Below, piece after piece: positions 1 through 10,344 of a DNA stretch of 64,000 bases; the first letter of the stretch is position 1; every line of letters starts with the position of its first letter. The translations under genes were made by a program, and so were the position numbers. A model generated the notes under the pieces. It was not told the origin of the DNA and ran no database searches. It saw only the letters and a program-made list of their open reading frames with translations. Source of the stretch: Sulfomarinibacter sp963741385 (GTDB lineage: Bacteria; Acidobacteriota; Thermoanaerobaculia; Thermoanaerobaculales; Sulfomarinibacteraceae); assembly GCA_963741385.1 (NCBI GenBank), contig CAVUHO010000008.1, positions 1 to 64,000 of the forward strand, in the 5' to 3' direction.

Positions 1-2
1 AC

Positions 3-230
3 GACTTCCGGGTGGACAATCCTGCAAACCCCAATGTGCGCGGCATCTCGCGGGGAGAACTGAAGAAGCTCTTTCCAGGGTTCGCCCATCACCTGCGAAC
101 GGTGACCCTGGCGCCGCCGTTGGCGCGGCGGGTGGTGCCCGTCAGCTGGACGGTGGCGACGATGCTCGAGTGTTTGCCGTTTCTGCGGACCCATATCCTT
201 GGAGTACTGGTGAAACCAACCGATGCGTGA
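3..230 (+). CDS. Class I SAM-dependent methyltransferase, C-terminal fragment
   Basis: Only the last 75 or so codons are in the window; the reading frame is open from the left edge and ends at the TGA at 228-230. The tail, with a run of the type FLRTHILGVLVKP just before the stop, resembles the closing beta strands of class I SAM methyltransferases found in polysaccharide clusters, but the SAM-binding part lies outside. The next gene starts 8 bp before this stop, so the two are probably translated together. The family call rests on the tail and the glycan context only. Confidence 0.45.
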   Translation, partial: DFRVDNPANPNVRGISRGELKKLFPGFAHHLRTVTLAPPLARRVVPVSWTVATMLECLPFLRTHILGVLVKPTDA

Positions 231-1365
231 CGAATTCTTGAGTTTTTCGCCCCCCGCCGTTGGCGAAGAGGAAATTGCCGAGGTAGCGGACGCGCTGCGC
301 TCGGGGTGGATCACCACCGGGCCGCGGGTGGCGCGCTTCGAGCGCGAGTTCGCCGAGTTTGTCGGCGCCGAGGCTGCGCTCGGTGTCTCGTCGGGCACCG
401 ACGCCATGCAGGTGGCGTTGGCGGCGCTCGGCGTCGGCCCCGGCGACGAGGTGATCACGACCCCGATGACCTTCTGCTCCACGGTGCACGTCATCGAGCA
501 CGTGGGCGCGACGCCGGTCCTGGTGGACGTGGAGCCGGACACGCTGTGCATCGATCCCGAGAGGGTAGCCGGGGCGGTCAGCACGAAGACCAAGGCGATC
601 CTTCCGGTTCACCTCTACGGCCACCCGTGTGACATGGGTGCAGTGTTGGAGATCGCGGAGAAGGACGGTCTGCACGTCGTCGAAGATGCCGCCCACTCGC
701 TGCCGGCGAGCTGGGACGGGAGGCGGGTCGGCAGCATCGGCGACTTCACGGCCTTCAGCTTCTACGCCACGAAGAACTTGACGACCGCCGAGGGTGGCAT
801 GCTGACAGGATCGAAGGAGCTGGTGGATCGGGCGCGGCCGTGGGCGCTGCACGGGATGAGCCGCGATGCCCACGCGCGCTATGCGGCCGGCGGGTCCTGG
901 TACTACGAGGTGGTGCTGCCGGGATTCAAGTGCAACATGACCGACCTGCAGGCGGCGCTGGGGCTGCCCCAGCTCGAAAAGCTGCCCCGGTTTCAGGAGC
1001 GGCGGCTGGAGATCGTCGCCCGGTACTCGGCGGCGTTCGGCGCCATGCCCGAGATCGAGGTCCCGGTCGAGCGCGATGGGGCTTCCTCGGCGTGGCACCT
1101 GTATGTGATCCGCCTGAATCTCGACCGGCTGACGATCGACCGCGGTCGCTTTATCGAGGAGCTGGCGGCCCGCAACATCGGGACCTCGGTGCACTTCATC
1201 CCGGTCCATCTGCACCCCTACTACCGGGACCGCTACGGTTTCGCGCCGGAGGATTTCCCGGTGGCGTACGGCGCGTACCAGCGGATCGTCAGCCTGCCGT
1301 TGCATCCCGCGTCTGACCGATCGGCGACGTGGATGACGTCATCGAGGCGGTGGGAGACGTGGTGA
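223..1365 (+). CDS. DegT/DnrJ/EryC1-family PLP aminotransferase, frameshifted near 3' end
   Basis: PLP-dependent nucleotide-sugar aminotransferase (PglE/ArnB type) that would aminate a 4-keto-6-deoxy sugar made by the downstream dehydratase. Family marks are visible: GWITTGP near residue 28, the SSGTDA cofactor loop near 56, VEDAAH around 152-157, and the Schiff-base lysine K184 in YATKNLTT. The ATG at 223 overlaps the preceding stop by 8 bp. As read, the frame ends at 1365 with an atypical serine/arginine/tryptophan-rich tail. A shift of net one base between about 1305 and 1330 restores a normal C-terminus (VDDVIEAVGDVVKRHRR) ending with TAG at 1380-1382, only 2 bp before the next gene. The shift may be a real mutation or an assembly error. 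Confidence 0.85.
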   Translation: MRDEFLSFSPPAVGEEEIAEVADALRSGWITTGPRVARFEREFAEFVGAEAALGVSSGTDAMQVALAALGVGPGDEVITTPMTFCSTVHVIEHVGATPVLVDVEPDTLCIDPERVAGAVSTKTKAILPVHLYGHPCDMGAVLEIAEKDGLHVVEDAAHSLPASWDGRRVGSIGDFTAFSFYATKNLTTAEGGMLTGSKELVDRARPWALHGMSRDAHARYAAGGSWYYEVVLPGFKCNMTDLQAALGLPQLEKLPRFQERRLEIVARYSAAFGAMPEIEVPVERDGASSAWHLYVIRLNLDRLTIDRGRFIEELAARNIGTSVHFIPVHLHPYYRDRYGFAPEDFPVAYGAYQRIVSLPLHPASDRSATWMTSSRRWETW

Positions 1366-1384
1366 AGCGGCACCGCAGGTAGAC

Positions 1385-2051
1385 ATGGCCCGATACAGCG
1401 GCATCCCGAGACCTCTCGAGGCGATCAAGGCGGCGGCCGCCCTCGTACTGACGGCACCCCTGATGGCGCTCATCGTTCCGGCGGTGGCGCTGAGCTCGCG
1501 CGGCCCCGTCATCTTCCGGCAGGCTCGGGTCGGCCGGTGGGGGCGCCCGTTCACGATGCTCAAGTTCCGGACCATGCGGGTCAACGACGAGCCCCTCCAG
1601 GTCACGGCGTCGGGGGACGGCAGGGTGACGGCGGTGGGCCGACTGCTGCGGCGGCTCAAGCTCGACGAGCTGCCGGAGCTGTGGAACGTGGTGCGCGGCG
1701 ACCTGTCGCTGGTGGGCCACCGGCCCGAGGTCCCGCGGTACGTCGACGTCGACGACCCGAGGTGGTACCGGATCCTCGAGGAGAGGCCGGGGATCACCCA
1801 CCCGGTGACCCTGCGGCTGACCGACGAGGAGGGGCTGATCGCGGCGGCCGGCGGCGATGCCGAGCGGTTCTACGTGGACGAGCTGCTGCCGTTCAAGCTG
1901 CGGGGTTATCTGGAGTATCAGGAGCAGAGGACGTTCTGGCAGGACGTGAGGGTGCTCGCCGCGACGGCCGCGGCGTTGTTCGGCTGGCGCTGGTACCCTG
2001 GGGTCACCCTGGACGAGGTGCGGGCCGCCGGGGCGGGCGGCGACGGAAAGC

Positions 2052-2059
<8 letters not shown>
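1385..2059 (+). CDS. PglC-type phosphoglycosyl transferase (bacterial sugar transferase)
   Basis: Transfers a sugar-1-phosphate from an NDP-sugar to undecaprenyl phosphate at the inner membrane, the first membrane step of glycan assembly. The 224-residue size matches the small monotopic PglC class rather than WcaJ-like proteins with extra N-terminal helices. Visible marks are one hydrophobic re-entrant segment at about 15-36, FRQARVG and KFRTM near 44-64, the Asp94-Glu95 catalytic dyad in KLDELPELW, and SLVGHRPE. It lies 2 bp after the frame-corrected aminotransferase stop and overlaps the next gene by 8 bp. The substrate is inferred to be the amino sugar made by its neighbours. Confidence 0.9.
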
Positions 2060-4064
<2,005 letters not shown>

Positions 4065-4091
4065 CAGAGGTGGTCGTGGATGACAGTTGCA

Positions 4092-4114
4092 CCCGGGCTT
4101 GCCCGGGTTTTTTT
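4092..4114 (+). terminator. Rho-independent terminator after the glycan operon
   Basis: A short GC hairpin (CCCGGGC with GCCCGGG, tight loop) is followed directly by seven T residues, 28 bp after the dehydratase stop. It ends the rightward glycan operon and points away from the leftward DUF433 remnant. Confidence 0.85.
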
Positions 4115-4172
4115 CGTGCCTATGTTCGTCTTGGATCGACCGGTGGCTCCCGGAATCGGATACCGGTTCTTG

Positions 4173-4384
4173 TCACCACTGCGATTCAGCGAGACGGGCT
4201 GCGAAGCTGAGCGCCGCCTCGACATCTTCCACGGACAGGAATGGGTAGGACTCGAGAAGATCACTCGGGGCGTCCCGGCGGCGATGGCCTGAACGATCAC
4301 GTAAACGGGGAGCCGGGTACCGGTGATGACAGGCTGGCCAAGCATGATTCCGGGATCGACGGTGATTCTCTCCATCGCGTTCAT
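4173..4384 (-). pseudogene. DUF433 antitoxin-like gene, frameshifted
   Basis: The N-terminal half reads as a DUF433 protein (ERITVDPGIMLGQPVITGTR, then LPVYVIVQAIAAGTP). The frame then breaks at about 4265. One missing base restores the usual second half (DLLESYPFLSVEDVEAALSF, then AARLAESQW and TGA at 4173-4175). The corrected length, about 70 residues, is normal for the family. DUF433 proteins usually accompany a DUF5615/PIN-type toxin. None follows, since the downstream 90 bp hold only the opposing terminator, so this looks like an orphaned and decaying antitoxin. Confidence 0.75.
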
Positions 4385-4489
4385 GTGCCTATTCTAACCC
4401 GCATTGTTCGAGAGCTTGTACCGCGCGAGCTCCCGGATGATTCGCCGGCAGCCCTTAATCGGGTCAGAGTTGCGTGCTAGGCTCGGTTC

Positions 4490-5704
4490 ATGGCCTCGGG
4501 TTTTCGTTTTGATCCGCCGCTGGTCGAGCTGAGCGCGGAGTTGGGGTGGGTGTTGGCGAGGGCATTTGGACCGTCGTCAACGACGCTGCACAGGGCGGGC
4601 GAGCTTCGCGGGGAGCTGGTCCTTGAACTCGCGGAGAGCCTTGACCTGGCGGAGCGGATCGCGGCGCGGACGGGGGCGGAGGCGCTGTCCGGGGAGGTCG
4701 GCAAGGAGGCTGGTGAGGCGTTTCTTCGCGCCCACACGGGGTGCGTGGCGCGGGCGTTGGTCGTGGAACAGGTTTGCCGGGAGCTGGCCGACGTGAGCGT
4801 CGATCTCGGCGTGCCGGTGGTCTTTCTGAAAGGCGCGGCGCTGCAGCTTGGCGGCTGGATCGAGACGGGGTCGCGGACCATGAGCGATGTGGATGTGCTG
4901 GTGGCGGACACCGCTGCGCGGTCCTTCCAGGATGCCCTGATCGGTCGCGGCTGCCGGTCTCCGGAGGCGCCGGAGAGCGAGCACCAGCTGCAGCTTCTGA
5001 CCCATCCCACGGGTCTCGGGATCGAGGTGCACCGGATGATCCCGGGAGTTCGGCTGGAGGGTGGGCGTTCGGCGACGGCGGAGCAGCTGTTCGAACGTGA
5101 CCTGGTTCGGGCCGTCGAGGGGATGCCCGGAGGGTGTTTCGTCCCGGAGCACGGCGTTTTGCTGGCGCACGCGTTGGTGCACGGCATCGCTCAGCACGGG
5201 CTTTCCCCGGACAACTACCCGTGGTCCCGGTTTCTGGCGGATGTTCAGGATTTGAAGGTCGGGGCCACGGCGTGGGGCCCGATTCTGGATACGGTTTATC
5301 CGTGGATCGAACGGGATGTGGGGTTGAACGAGATCGAGGCCGTCTTCGAGCTCGTGGATCGGCTGGGTGGGGGAGAGGACCCGATCGAGATCGCCGCAGG
5401 CAGTGACCGTCCCGCGAAGCTCCTCCGGCACCTTGTAGCCGGGGCCACGAATGAGGATTACGTCCAGTCGATGCGTCTGGCGCGGCGAGCCCGGTACCTC
5501 ACGGATCAGCCGAGATGGAGACGGTTGGCGGTCGACGGGTGGCGCACCGTGTGGCTGACCAGACCGCAGGTCGATCAGCTGTACGGCCCGCCGAAGTCGG
5601 AACTCGGCTACTGGGGACGGCGGCTGTGGCGGCCGTTCGATCTGGTCGGTCGGGCGTGGCGGTACGGGTTGGCGGCGGTGCGGCACAGGGTGGGGAGGCG
5701 GTAG
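4490..5704 (+). CDS. NTP_transf_5-type nucleotidyltransferase family protein
   Basis: Resembles the uncharacterised nucleotidyltransferases of PF14907. A FLKGAALQLGGW segment (about 113-124) is followed by the acidic SDVDVLV motif (Asp133, Asp135) expected to bind metal and NTP, then an EVHRMIPG segment where the family carries a third conserved region. At 404 residues it has full family length. Such proteins are often encoded near glycan or lasso-peptide loci, which fits the glycan operon to its left, but no substrate can be named. The ATG at 4490 is preceded by a gap of about 100 bp after the DUF433 remnant, so it is probably a separate transcription unit. Confidence 0.75.
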   Translation: MASGFRFDPPLVELSAELGWVLARAFGPSSTTLHRAGELRGELVLELAESLDLAERIAARTGAEALSGEVGKEAGEAFLRAHTGCVARALVVEQVCRELADVSVDLGVPVVFLKGAALQLGGWIETGSRTMSDVDVLVADTAARSFQDALIGRGCRSPEAPESEHQLQLLTHPTGLGIEVHRMIPGVRLEGGRSATAEQLFERDLVRAVEGMPGGCFVPEHGVLLAHALVHGIAQHGLSPDNYPWSRFLADVQDLKVGATAWGPILDTVYPWIERDVGLNEIEAVFELVDRLGGGEDPIEIAAGSDRPAKLLRHLVAGATNEDYVQSMRLARRARYLTDQPRWRRLAVDGWRTVWLTRPQVDQLYGPPKSELGYWGRRLWRPFDLVGRAWRYGLAAVRHRVGRR

Positions 5705-6008
5705 GAATTGATTTCGGATTTGCTCGCGGCCTGCGGCCGCGGCGTCTAACCGCCATGAGCGGGTGGCCGATGGCCGGCCCCCATCCACCCTTCCTTTCCG
5801 GCCGTCGGCCACAAACCGCTCCTGTCGGCCAGTGCCGGATTTCGGATTTCGGATTTTCCGGCGCGAGGCGGCTTTTCAGGGTGATCGAAGCCTTGTTGCC
5901 CGCGGATGGGCGATTTCGGTCTTCGGTTTTTCTTCGTGAAGGTGTTCTTAGAGGTTGATGTCGGCCGTCTTGAAATTGGGCATGGAGACGATAACGACAT
6001 CGAAGCAA
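5705..6008. repeat. Intergenic repeats: degenerate heptamers and a 50-bp hairpin
   Basis: Degenerate GGATTTC heptamers occur at 5710-5723 and 5838-5862. A 50-bp hairpin lies at 5763-5812: GTGGCCGATGGCCGG pairs with CCGGCCGTCGGCCAC with one mismatch, around a C-rich loop. A second copy of this hairpin lies in the opposite orientation at 53978-54027. A smaller hairpin (GCGGCC-TGC-GGCCGC) is at 5735-5750. No convincing gene is present. Confidence 0.75.
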
Positions 6009-6233
6009 TCACAGGTCACGAAAAGCCTCGTCATCCTCCTGTGAGTCCCATTCATCGAGGGTCCCGGACATGGCCATGTGAAACGAGGCGTCGAAAGGTC
6101 CGACCCGGCGGAGAATGGCGGACGAGTGGTCGGCGATCTCGTAGGTAATGAAGTCGCCGGGTTGGAGGCCCAGGCTTTCCCGCACTCCCTTCGGAATCGT
6201 GACCTGGCCTTTGGCTGAAAGTTTGCTGTGCAT
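6009..6233 (-). CDS. AbrB/MazE-type (SpoVT-AbrB) DNA-binding protein
   Basis: A 74-residue protein with the swapped-hairpin signature KLSAKGQVTIPKGVRESLG followed by LQPGDFITYEI. Proteins of this size are usually antitoxins or small transition-state-type regulators. The longer open frame upstream is only translated repeat DNA; the ATG at 6231-6233 gives the normal domain length. No PIN or MazF toxin follows, although a 24-codon open tail of unclear origin reads through the 3' flank. It faces the same way as a paralogue at 6739-6987, with a ten-copy palindrome array between them. Confidence 0.8.
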   Translation of the reverse strand: MHSKLSAKGQVTIPKGVRESLGLQPGDFITYEIADHSSAILRRVGPFDASFHMAMSGTLDEWDSQEDDEAFRDL

Positions 6234-6373
6234 GAGCGTCCTCTTCAGTTCTTTTCTCTTGTTCCCTTGAATGTACAGCTGAACGGCGCGCGTGTCATGG
6301 GTGTATTTGTGGGGTACGCGTCTCGCGTGCCGGGGGGGTTGCGGCGTGATTGGTGGGGGGGCCACCTCCACCC

Positions 6374-6721
6374 GGATGGCAGCCGGGACGGCTACCCCAC
6401 AAAGGGTCGGATGGCAGCCGGGACGGCTGCCCCACAAAGGGTCGGATGGCAGCCGGGACGGCTGCCCCACAAAAGGTCGGATGGCAGCCGGGACGGCTGC
6501 CCCACAAGGGGTCGGATGGCAGCCGGGACGGCTGCCCCACAAGGGGTCGGATGGCAGCCGGGACGGCTGCCCCACAAGGGGTCGGATGGCAGCCGGGACG
6601 GCTGCCCCACAAAGGGTCGGATGGCAGCCGGGACGGCTGCCCCACAAAGGGCCGGATGGCAGCCGGGACGGCTGCCCCACAAGGGGCCGGATGGCAGCCG
6701 GGACGGCTGCCCCACAAGGGG
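6374..6721. repeat. Tandem array of ten 35-bp units, each with a 19-bp hairpin
   Basis: Ten head-to-tail units start at 6374, 6409, 6444, 6479, 6514, 6549, 6584, 6619, 6654 and 6689, an invariant 35-bp period. Each contains the perfect dyad GGCAGCCGGGACGGCTGCC (8-bp arms, 3-nt loop), then CCCCACAA and a short linker. Units differ only in a few linker bases and one arm base in the first unit. A related hairpin of the second type (GGTACGCG-TCT-CGCGTGCC) lies at 6313-6331. There are no unique spacers, so this is not a CRISPR array. Confidence 0.95.
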
Positions 6722-6738
6722 AGGGCCCATTCTCGGAT

Positions 6739-6987
6739 TCAGGGGTAGCGGAAGACGGTGGCTTTCTGATCCTGCGACCACTCTTCGAGGGCCTGGAAGA
6801 GGGGGAGGTGGAAGAAGGGGTCGAGAGTGTCGGCGCGGCGGATGGTGACGACGCCGTCGGCGATTTCGAAGACCACCGAGTCGCCGGGCCGCAGCCCGAG
6901 GGCCTTGCGGACCTCGCCGGGCAGCGAGACCTGACCTTTGGGCGAGAGCCGGCGCCGAACCTCGGTTTCGTCCTGTGAAGGGACCAT
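6739..6987 (-). CDS. AbrB/MazE-type (SpoVT-AbrB) DNA-binding protein
   Basis: An 82-residue protein with RRLSPKGQVSLPGEVRKALG followed by LRPGDSVVFEI, the SpoVT-AbrB fold, and a C-terminal tail (FHLPLFQALEEW) that in antitoxins binds the toxin. It is a paralogue of the protein at 6009-6233. There is no toxin gene next to it; its 3' side runs straight into the 35-bp palindrome array. A good promoter with a dyad over the -35 element lies just upstream, suggesting autoregulation. Confidence 0.8.
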   Translation of the reverse strand: MVPSQDETEVRRRLSPKGQVSLPGEVRKALGLRPGDSVVFEIADGVVTIRRADTLDPFFHLPLFQALEEWSQDQKATVFRYP

Positions 6988-6996
6988 GAGGGTTCG

Positions 6997-7024
6997 AGTA
7001 TGTCCAATTTGGTGACAGTGTCAA
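6997..7024 (-). promoter_or_regulatory. Predicted sigma70 promoter with overlapping dyad, upstream of AbrB gene
   Basis: On the minus strand, TTGACA (7024-7019) and CATACT (7002-6997) are separated by 16 bp. The -10 ends only 9 bp before the start codon at 6987, so the transcript would be nearly leaderless. The dyad TGACA-C-TGTCA (7013-7023) covers the -35 element and could be an operator for the AbrB protein itself. Confidence 0.55.
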
Positions 7025-7057
7025 GGGGTAATTTCCCGCGGACGGGAAATTGCGGGT

Positions 7058-7321
7058 TCAGGGGGCAATCAAGCCTTCATTGACGAGCTCGGAGAACAGC
7101 GCGTCAACCTCGGTCCGCAGGGTTGATTCATCGACCTCGAACTCGTCGGCAAGGCGTTCGAGGAGGTCGTTGACGGTCGCGCCCTCTTGCAAGAGCTCCC
7201 ACGCTCGGGCGCCGGTGTGGTTGAGCTCGAAGATCCGGTTGGTGGCCAGGTGGACCAGGACCATGCGGTTTTCCAGGCGTTTGAAAACGACGTCGGGGTT
7301 GGGGGTGTAGGGGCGATTCAT
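7058..7321 (-). CDS. PqqD-family peptide-binding (RRE-like) protein
   Basis: An 87-residue protein matching PqqD-type domains: a beta-rich N-terminus (VLVHLATNRIFELNHTGARA) followed by helices (WELLQEGATVNDLLERLADE). Such domains bind precursor peptides for RiPP enzymes or occur as stand-alone proteins. No radical SAM maturase or precursor is adjacent, so its role here is unknown. The ATG at 7319-7321 was preferred over a longer frame that starts in repeat DNA. Downstream at 7031-7050 lies a hairpin (ATTTCCCG paired with CGGGAAAT) without a clear T-run. Confidence 0.75.
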   Translation of the reverse strand: MNRPYTPNPDVVFKRLENRMVLVHLATNRIFELNHTGARAWELLQEGATVNDLLERLADEFEVDESTLRTEVDALFSELVNEGLIAP

Positions 7322-7334
7322 CCGGAGATCGAGC

Positions 7335-7500
7335 CTAGCACGACGCCCATTCCCGCGGTCGAGCCGAGGAATCCGCTCGGCTCGCTGCACTCGCTCGGGA
7401 CAAGCCTGGGGGTGGTTTCAGGGAGCATGCTGCCAGAAGCCCCCGCCCAGGTCCCTCCGCTCGGACCCTTCGGGTCCTCGGTCGGGATGACATCAATTGC
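7335..7500. repeat. Diverged copy of the long palindromic element
   Basis: Contains GAGGAATCCGCTCGGC, a GGGGGTGG centre, and a right arm with CCAGGTCCCTCCGCTCGG ending in GGTCGGGATGACATC. This is the same core as in the large copies at 16.4-19.4 and 26-27.4 kb, but with a poorly matched left arm. It lies between the PqqD-like gene and ndk. Confidence 0.65.
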
Positions 7501-7565
7501 GGGTTGCCGCCGGAATGAACACAGCCCGGGACATCCGCCTCGTTCTTCCCCGATTGATCGGGCGC

Positions 7566-7982
7566 TCAGGCCAGATCGCAGGCCGGGAAGAAGAAGCTGA
7601 CCTCGATGGCGGCGTTCTCGGGTGAGTCCGAGCCGTGGATGGCGTTTCTCTCGATGGACTCGCCGTACAGCTTGCGGATGGTGCCGGCGGCGGCGTCGGC
7701 CGGGTTGGTGGCGCCCATGACCTTGCGCAGGGTGGTCACGGCATCCTCGCGCTCGAGGGCCAGCGGCCACACCGGGCCCGAGGTCATGTAGGCCACGAGG
7801 TCGTTGTAGAAGGGGCGTTCCTTGTGGACCGCGTAGAAGGCGCGGGCCTGGGCCACGGAGAGGTGCATCATGCGGCCGGCGAGGATCCGGAAGCCTTCCT
7901 TCTCGAGGTGGGCGATGATCTTGCCGGCGTTGCCGTTTTCGACGGCGTCCGGTTTGATGATGGTGAGAGTGCGCTGAATCAT
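7566..7982 (-). CDS. ndk: Nucleoside diphosphate kinase
   Basis: Transfers the gamma phosphate between nucleoside triphosphates and diphosphates through a phospho-histidine. The 138-residue length is standard. The sequence runs through RTLTIIKPDAV at the N-terminus, YNDLVAYMTSGPV, a GATNPADAAAGTIR Kpn-type loop, and the active site NAIHGSDSPE with His116. The start at 7980-7982 was chosen because it opens directly on the conserved strand and is preceded by a strong ribosome-binding site (CTCCTGGAGGAACC); the longer frame adds 16 atypical residues. Confidence 0.97.
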   Translation of the reverse strand: MIQRTLTIIKPDAVENGNAGKIIAHLEKEGFRILAGRMMHLSVAQARAFYAVHKERPFYNDLVAYMTSGPVWPLALEREDAVTTLRKVMGATNPADAAAGTIRKLYGESIERNAIHGSDSPENAAIEVSFFFPACDLA

Positions 7983-8032
7983 GGTTCCTCCAGGAGTTGT
8001 TGCCCGGGTCGGGGCGGGGGGATGATACATGA

Positions 8033-8546
<514 letters not shown>

Positions 8547-8568
8547 CTGGCTGCTACACTCGGCGGCG

Positions 8569-9579
8569 ATGGGTGAAGACCGGAAGATCGTGCTTGCGGG
8601 CGACATCGGTGGGACGAAGACCCGGATCGGTGTCTTCGAGGTGGGGCATGACGGGGCGCGGGTCATCGAGGAGCAGACTTTTGCGAGTGTGGAATTTGGC
8701 GGTCTCGACGAGATCGTCGCCCGGTTTCTTGGAGGGCGGGAGAATTCCTGCAGCGCCGCGTGTTTCGGGCTTGCAGGCCCGGTGACCGGCCGCCGGGTCC
8801 GCATCACCAACCTGCCGTGGGTGGTGGACGCCGATGCGTTGGAGGTCGCGACCGGGATCCCATCTGTGGCCCTGATCAACGACCTCGAGGCCACCGCGTG
8901 GGGTGTCACCGCGATGGGGGATGATGCCCTGGCCACCCTCAATTCGGGTCGGCCGGGGGCGCATGGCAACGGTGCGGTGATTGCCGCGGGAACCGGGCTC
9001 GGCGAGGCCGGGATGTTCTGGGACGGTCGCGACATGCGGCCCTTCGGCTGCGAGGGCGGGCACGCGAGCTTTTCCCCCACCGACGAGCTGGGCGACCGGC
9101 TGCTGCTGTTTTTGCGCGATCGGTACGGCGCGGTCAGTTGGGAGCGGGTGCTGTCAGGCCCCGGGCTGGCGGACCTCTACCGGTTCATGCTGGGCGAGGC
9201 CGGACAGTCCGAACCCGGATGGTTTGTCGAAGCACAGCGGCTGGGCGATCCAACGCCGGCGGTGTCGGCGGCCGGGTTGGAGGGCGAGTGCGAGGTCGCC
9301 GCCCGGACTCTCGATGTTTTCGCGCGTCTCTACGGTGAGGAGGCGGGCAACCTCGCCCTCAAGCTCATGGCCACGGGCGGCGTGTGGGTCGGTGGCGGCA
9401 TCGCCCCCAAGATCCTGCCAGTGCTCCAGGGGGGCGCGTTCCTCGAGGGGTTCTTCGCCAAGGGCCGAATGCGCCCGCTGCTCGAGTCGATGCCCGTGTA
9501 CGTGGTCCTCGACGACCGCGCCGCCCTGATCGGCGCCGCCCGCCGCGCCGCCTCGGATCAACCCCGCAAAGACCTGTAG
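8569..9579 (+). CDS. glk: Glucokinase
   Basis: Phosphorylates glucose with ATP to glucose 6-phosphate in the cytoplasm. The protein belongs to the E. coli Glk type (PF02685), not the ROK type. It has LAGDIGGTKTRIGVF at the N-terminus (phosphate 1 loop), the sugar-binding and catalytic LINDLEATAWG with Asp105, AAGTGLGEAG near 140, and EGGHASF, which lines the sugar site. The length of 336 residues is normal. The gene is bounded on both sides by repeat tracts and looks monocistronic. Confidence 0.93.
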   Translation: MGEDRKIVLAGDIGGTKTRIGVFEVGHDGARVIEEQTFASVEFGGLDEIVARFLGGRENSCSAACFGLAGPVTGRRVRITNLPWVVDADALEVATGIPSVALINDLEATAWGVTAMGDDALATLNSGRPGAHGNGAVIAAGTGLGEAGMFWDGRDMRPFGCEGGHASFSPTDELGDRLLLFLRDRYGAVSWERVLSGPGLADLYRFMLGEAGQSEPGWFVEAQRLGDPTPAVSAAGLEGECEVAARTLDVFARLYGEEAGNLALKLMATGGVWVGGGIAPKILPVLQGGAFLEGFFAKGRMRPLLESMPVYVVLDDRAALIGAARRAASDQPRKDL

Positions 9580-9722
<143 letters not shown>

Positions 9723-9832
9723 CACCCTGCCTCATCCCGACACACCCTGTCCCAACCTCTGACACCGGCCGCCCCCGTTTGTTTCGCCAGGAGTTGGCAT
9801 CCCGCTTGCAACATTCGATGGCGGAGGCGGCA

Positions 9833-10231
9833 ATGGACGAACGCAGACAACACCCACGGTACGACGTCAAGCAGCCCATCAAGGGCACGGTCAAACCGAG
9901 AATGGAAATCCGGGTGATCAATATCTCGGAGAGCGGGTTGTTGGTCGAGGCGCCGTTCGGCCTGCCGCCCGCAGGGGTCTGCGAGGTGACCCTGAATCTC
10001 CCCGGTGGCGACATGATCATTCGAGCACGGGTCGCGCGGTGTCGCGCCAACATGGTGAAGACAGCCAAAGGGGGCGCCGCGGTCGTGTTCCACGCCGGAC
10101 TCTCTTTTGATGAAAAGCTGGCAGGAAGTCCAAAGATCAAGAAACTGATTGCCGACCTGTGTTCCCTCGAAAGCGAAATTGATGTGACCGGGCAGGTGGC
10201 CCTTCACGAGGATTTGGAACAAGCGATGTGA
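9833..10231 (+). CDS. PilZ-domain protein (probable c-di-GMP receptor)
   Basis: The RRQHPRYDV start (an RxxxR-type motif) and VINISESGLLVEA (a [D/N]xSxxG-type motif) define a PilZ domain, which binds cyclic di-GMP. Asn replaces the usual Asp of the second motif; this is tolerated in many members but affinity is uncertain. The domain covers about residues 1-105, followed by a charged helical tail. The ATG at 9833 was chosen because GGAGG lies 6 bp upstream; ATGs at 9779 and 9818 are also in frame. A strong terminator follows, so it is probably a single-gene unit. Confidence 0.82.
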   Translation: MDERRQHPRYDVKQPIKGTVKPRMEIRVINISESGLLVEAPFGLPPAGVCEVTLNLPGGDMIIRARVARCRANMVKTAKGGAAVVFHAGLSFDEKLAGSPKIKKLIADLCSLESEIDVTGQVALHEDLEQAM

Positions 10232-10279
10232 TGTTGAGTCCGCCAGAATCCGCCCTCCAGGCGGACTCGACGTCGAGAG

Positions 10280-10313
10280 CCGCGAGACCATTGTGGTCTC
10301 GCGGACTTTTTTT
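10280..10313 (+). terminator. Rho-independent terminator after the PilZ gene
   Basis: An 11-bp perfect stem (CCGCGAGACCA with TGGTCTCGCGG), a TTG loop, then AC and seven T residues, 49 bp after the PilZ stop. A textbook intrinsic terminator. Confidence 0.93.
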
Positions 10314-10344
10314 ACCCGTCGAAGCGTCGTAAGATCGCCCCGTC

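Noticed and set aside
5940..6012. Remnant of a PIN toxin after the first AbrB gene
   Set aside because: A 24-codon tail (ending MPNFKTADINL) reads well but is too short to assign, and no upstream part of a PIN domain is found.
6374..6721. 35-bp repeat array as a CRISPR
   Set aside because: Units are head-to-tail with no variable spacers, contain a full palindrome, and no cas gene is present in the window.
6235..7007. A 332-residue leftward gene covering the palindrome array
   Set aside because: Only its last 74 codons form a real AbrB protein; the rest is array DNA and an overlap with the second AbrB gene in another frame.
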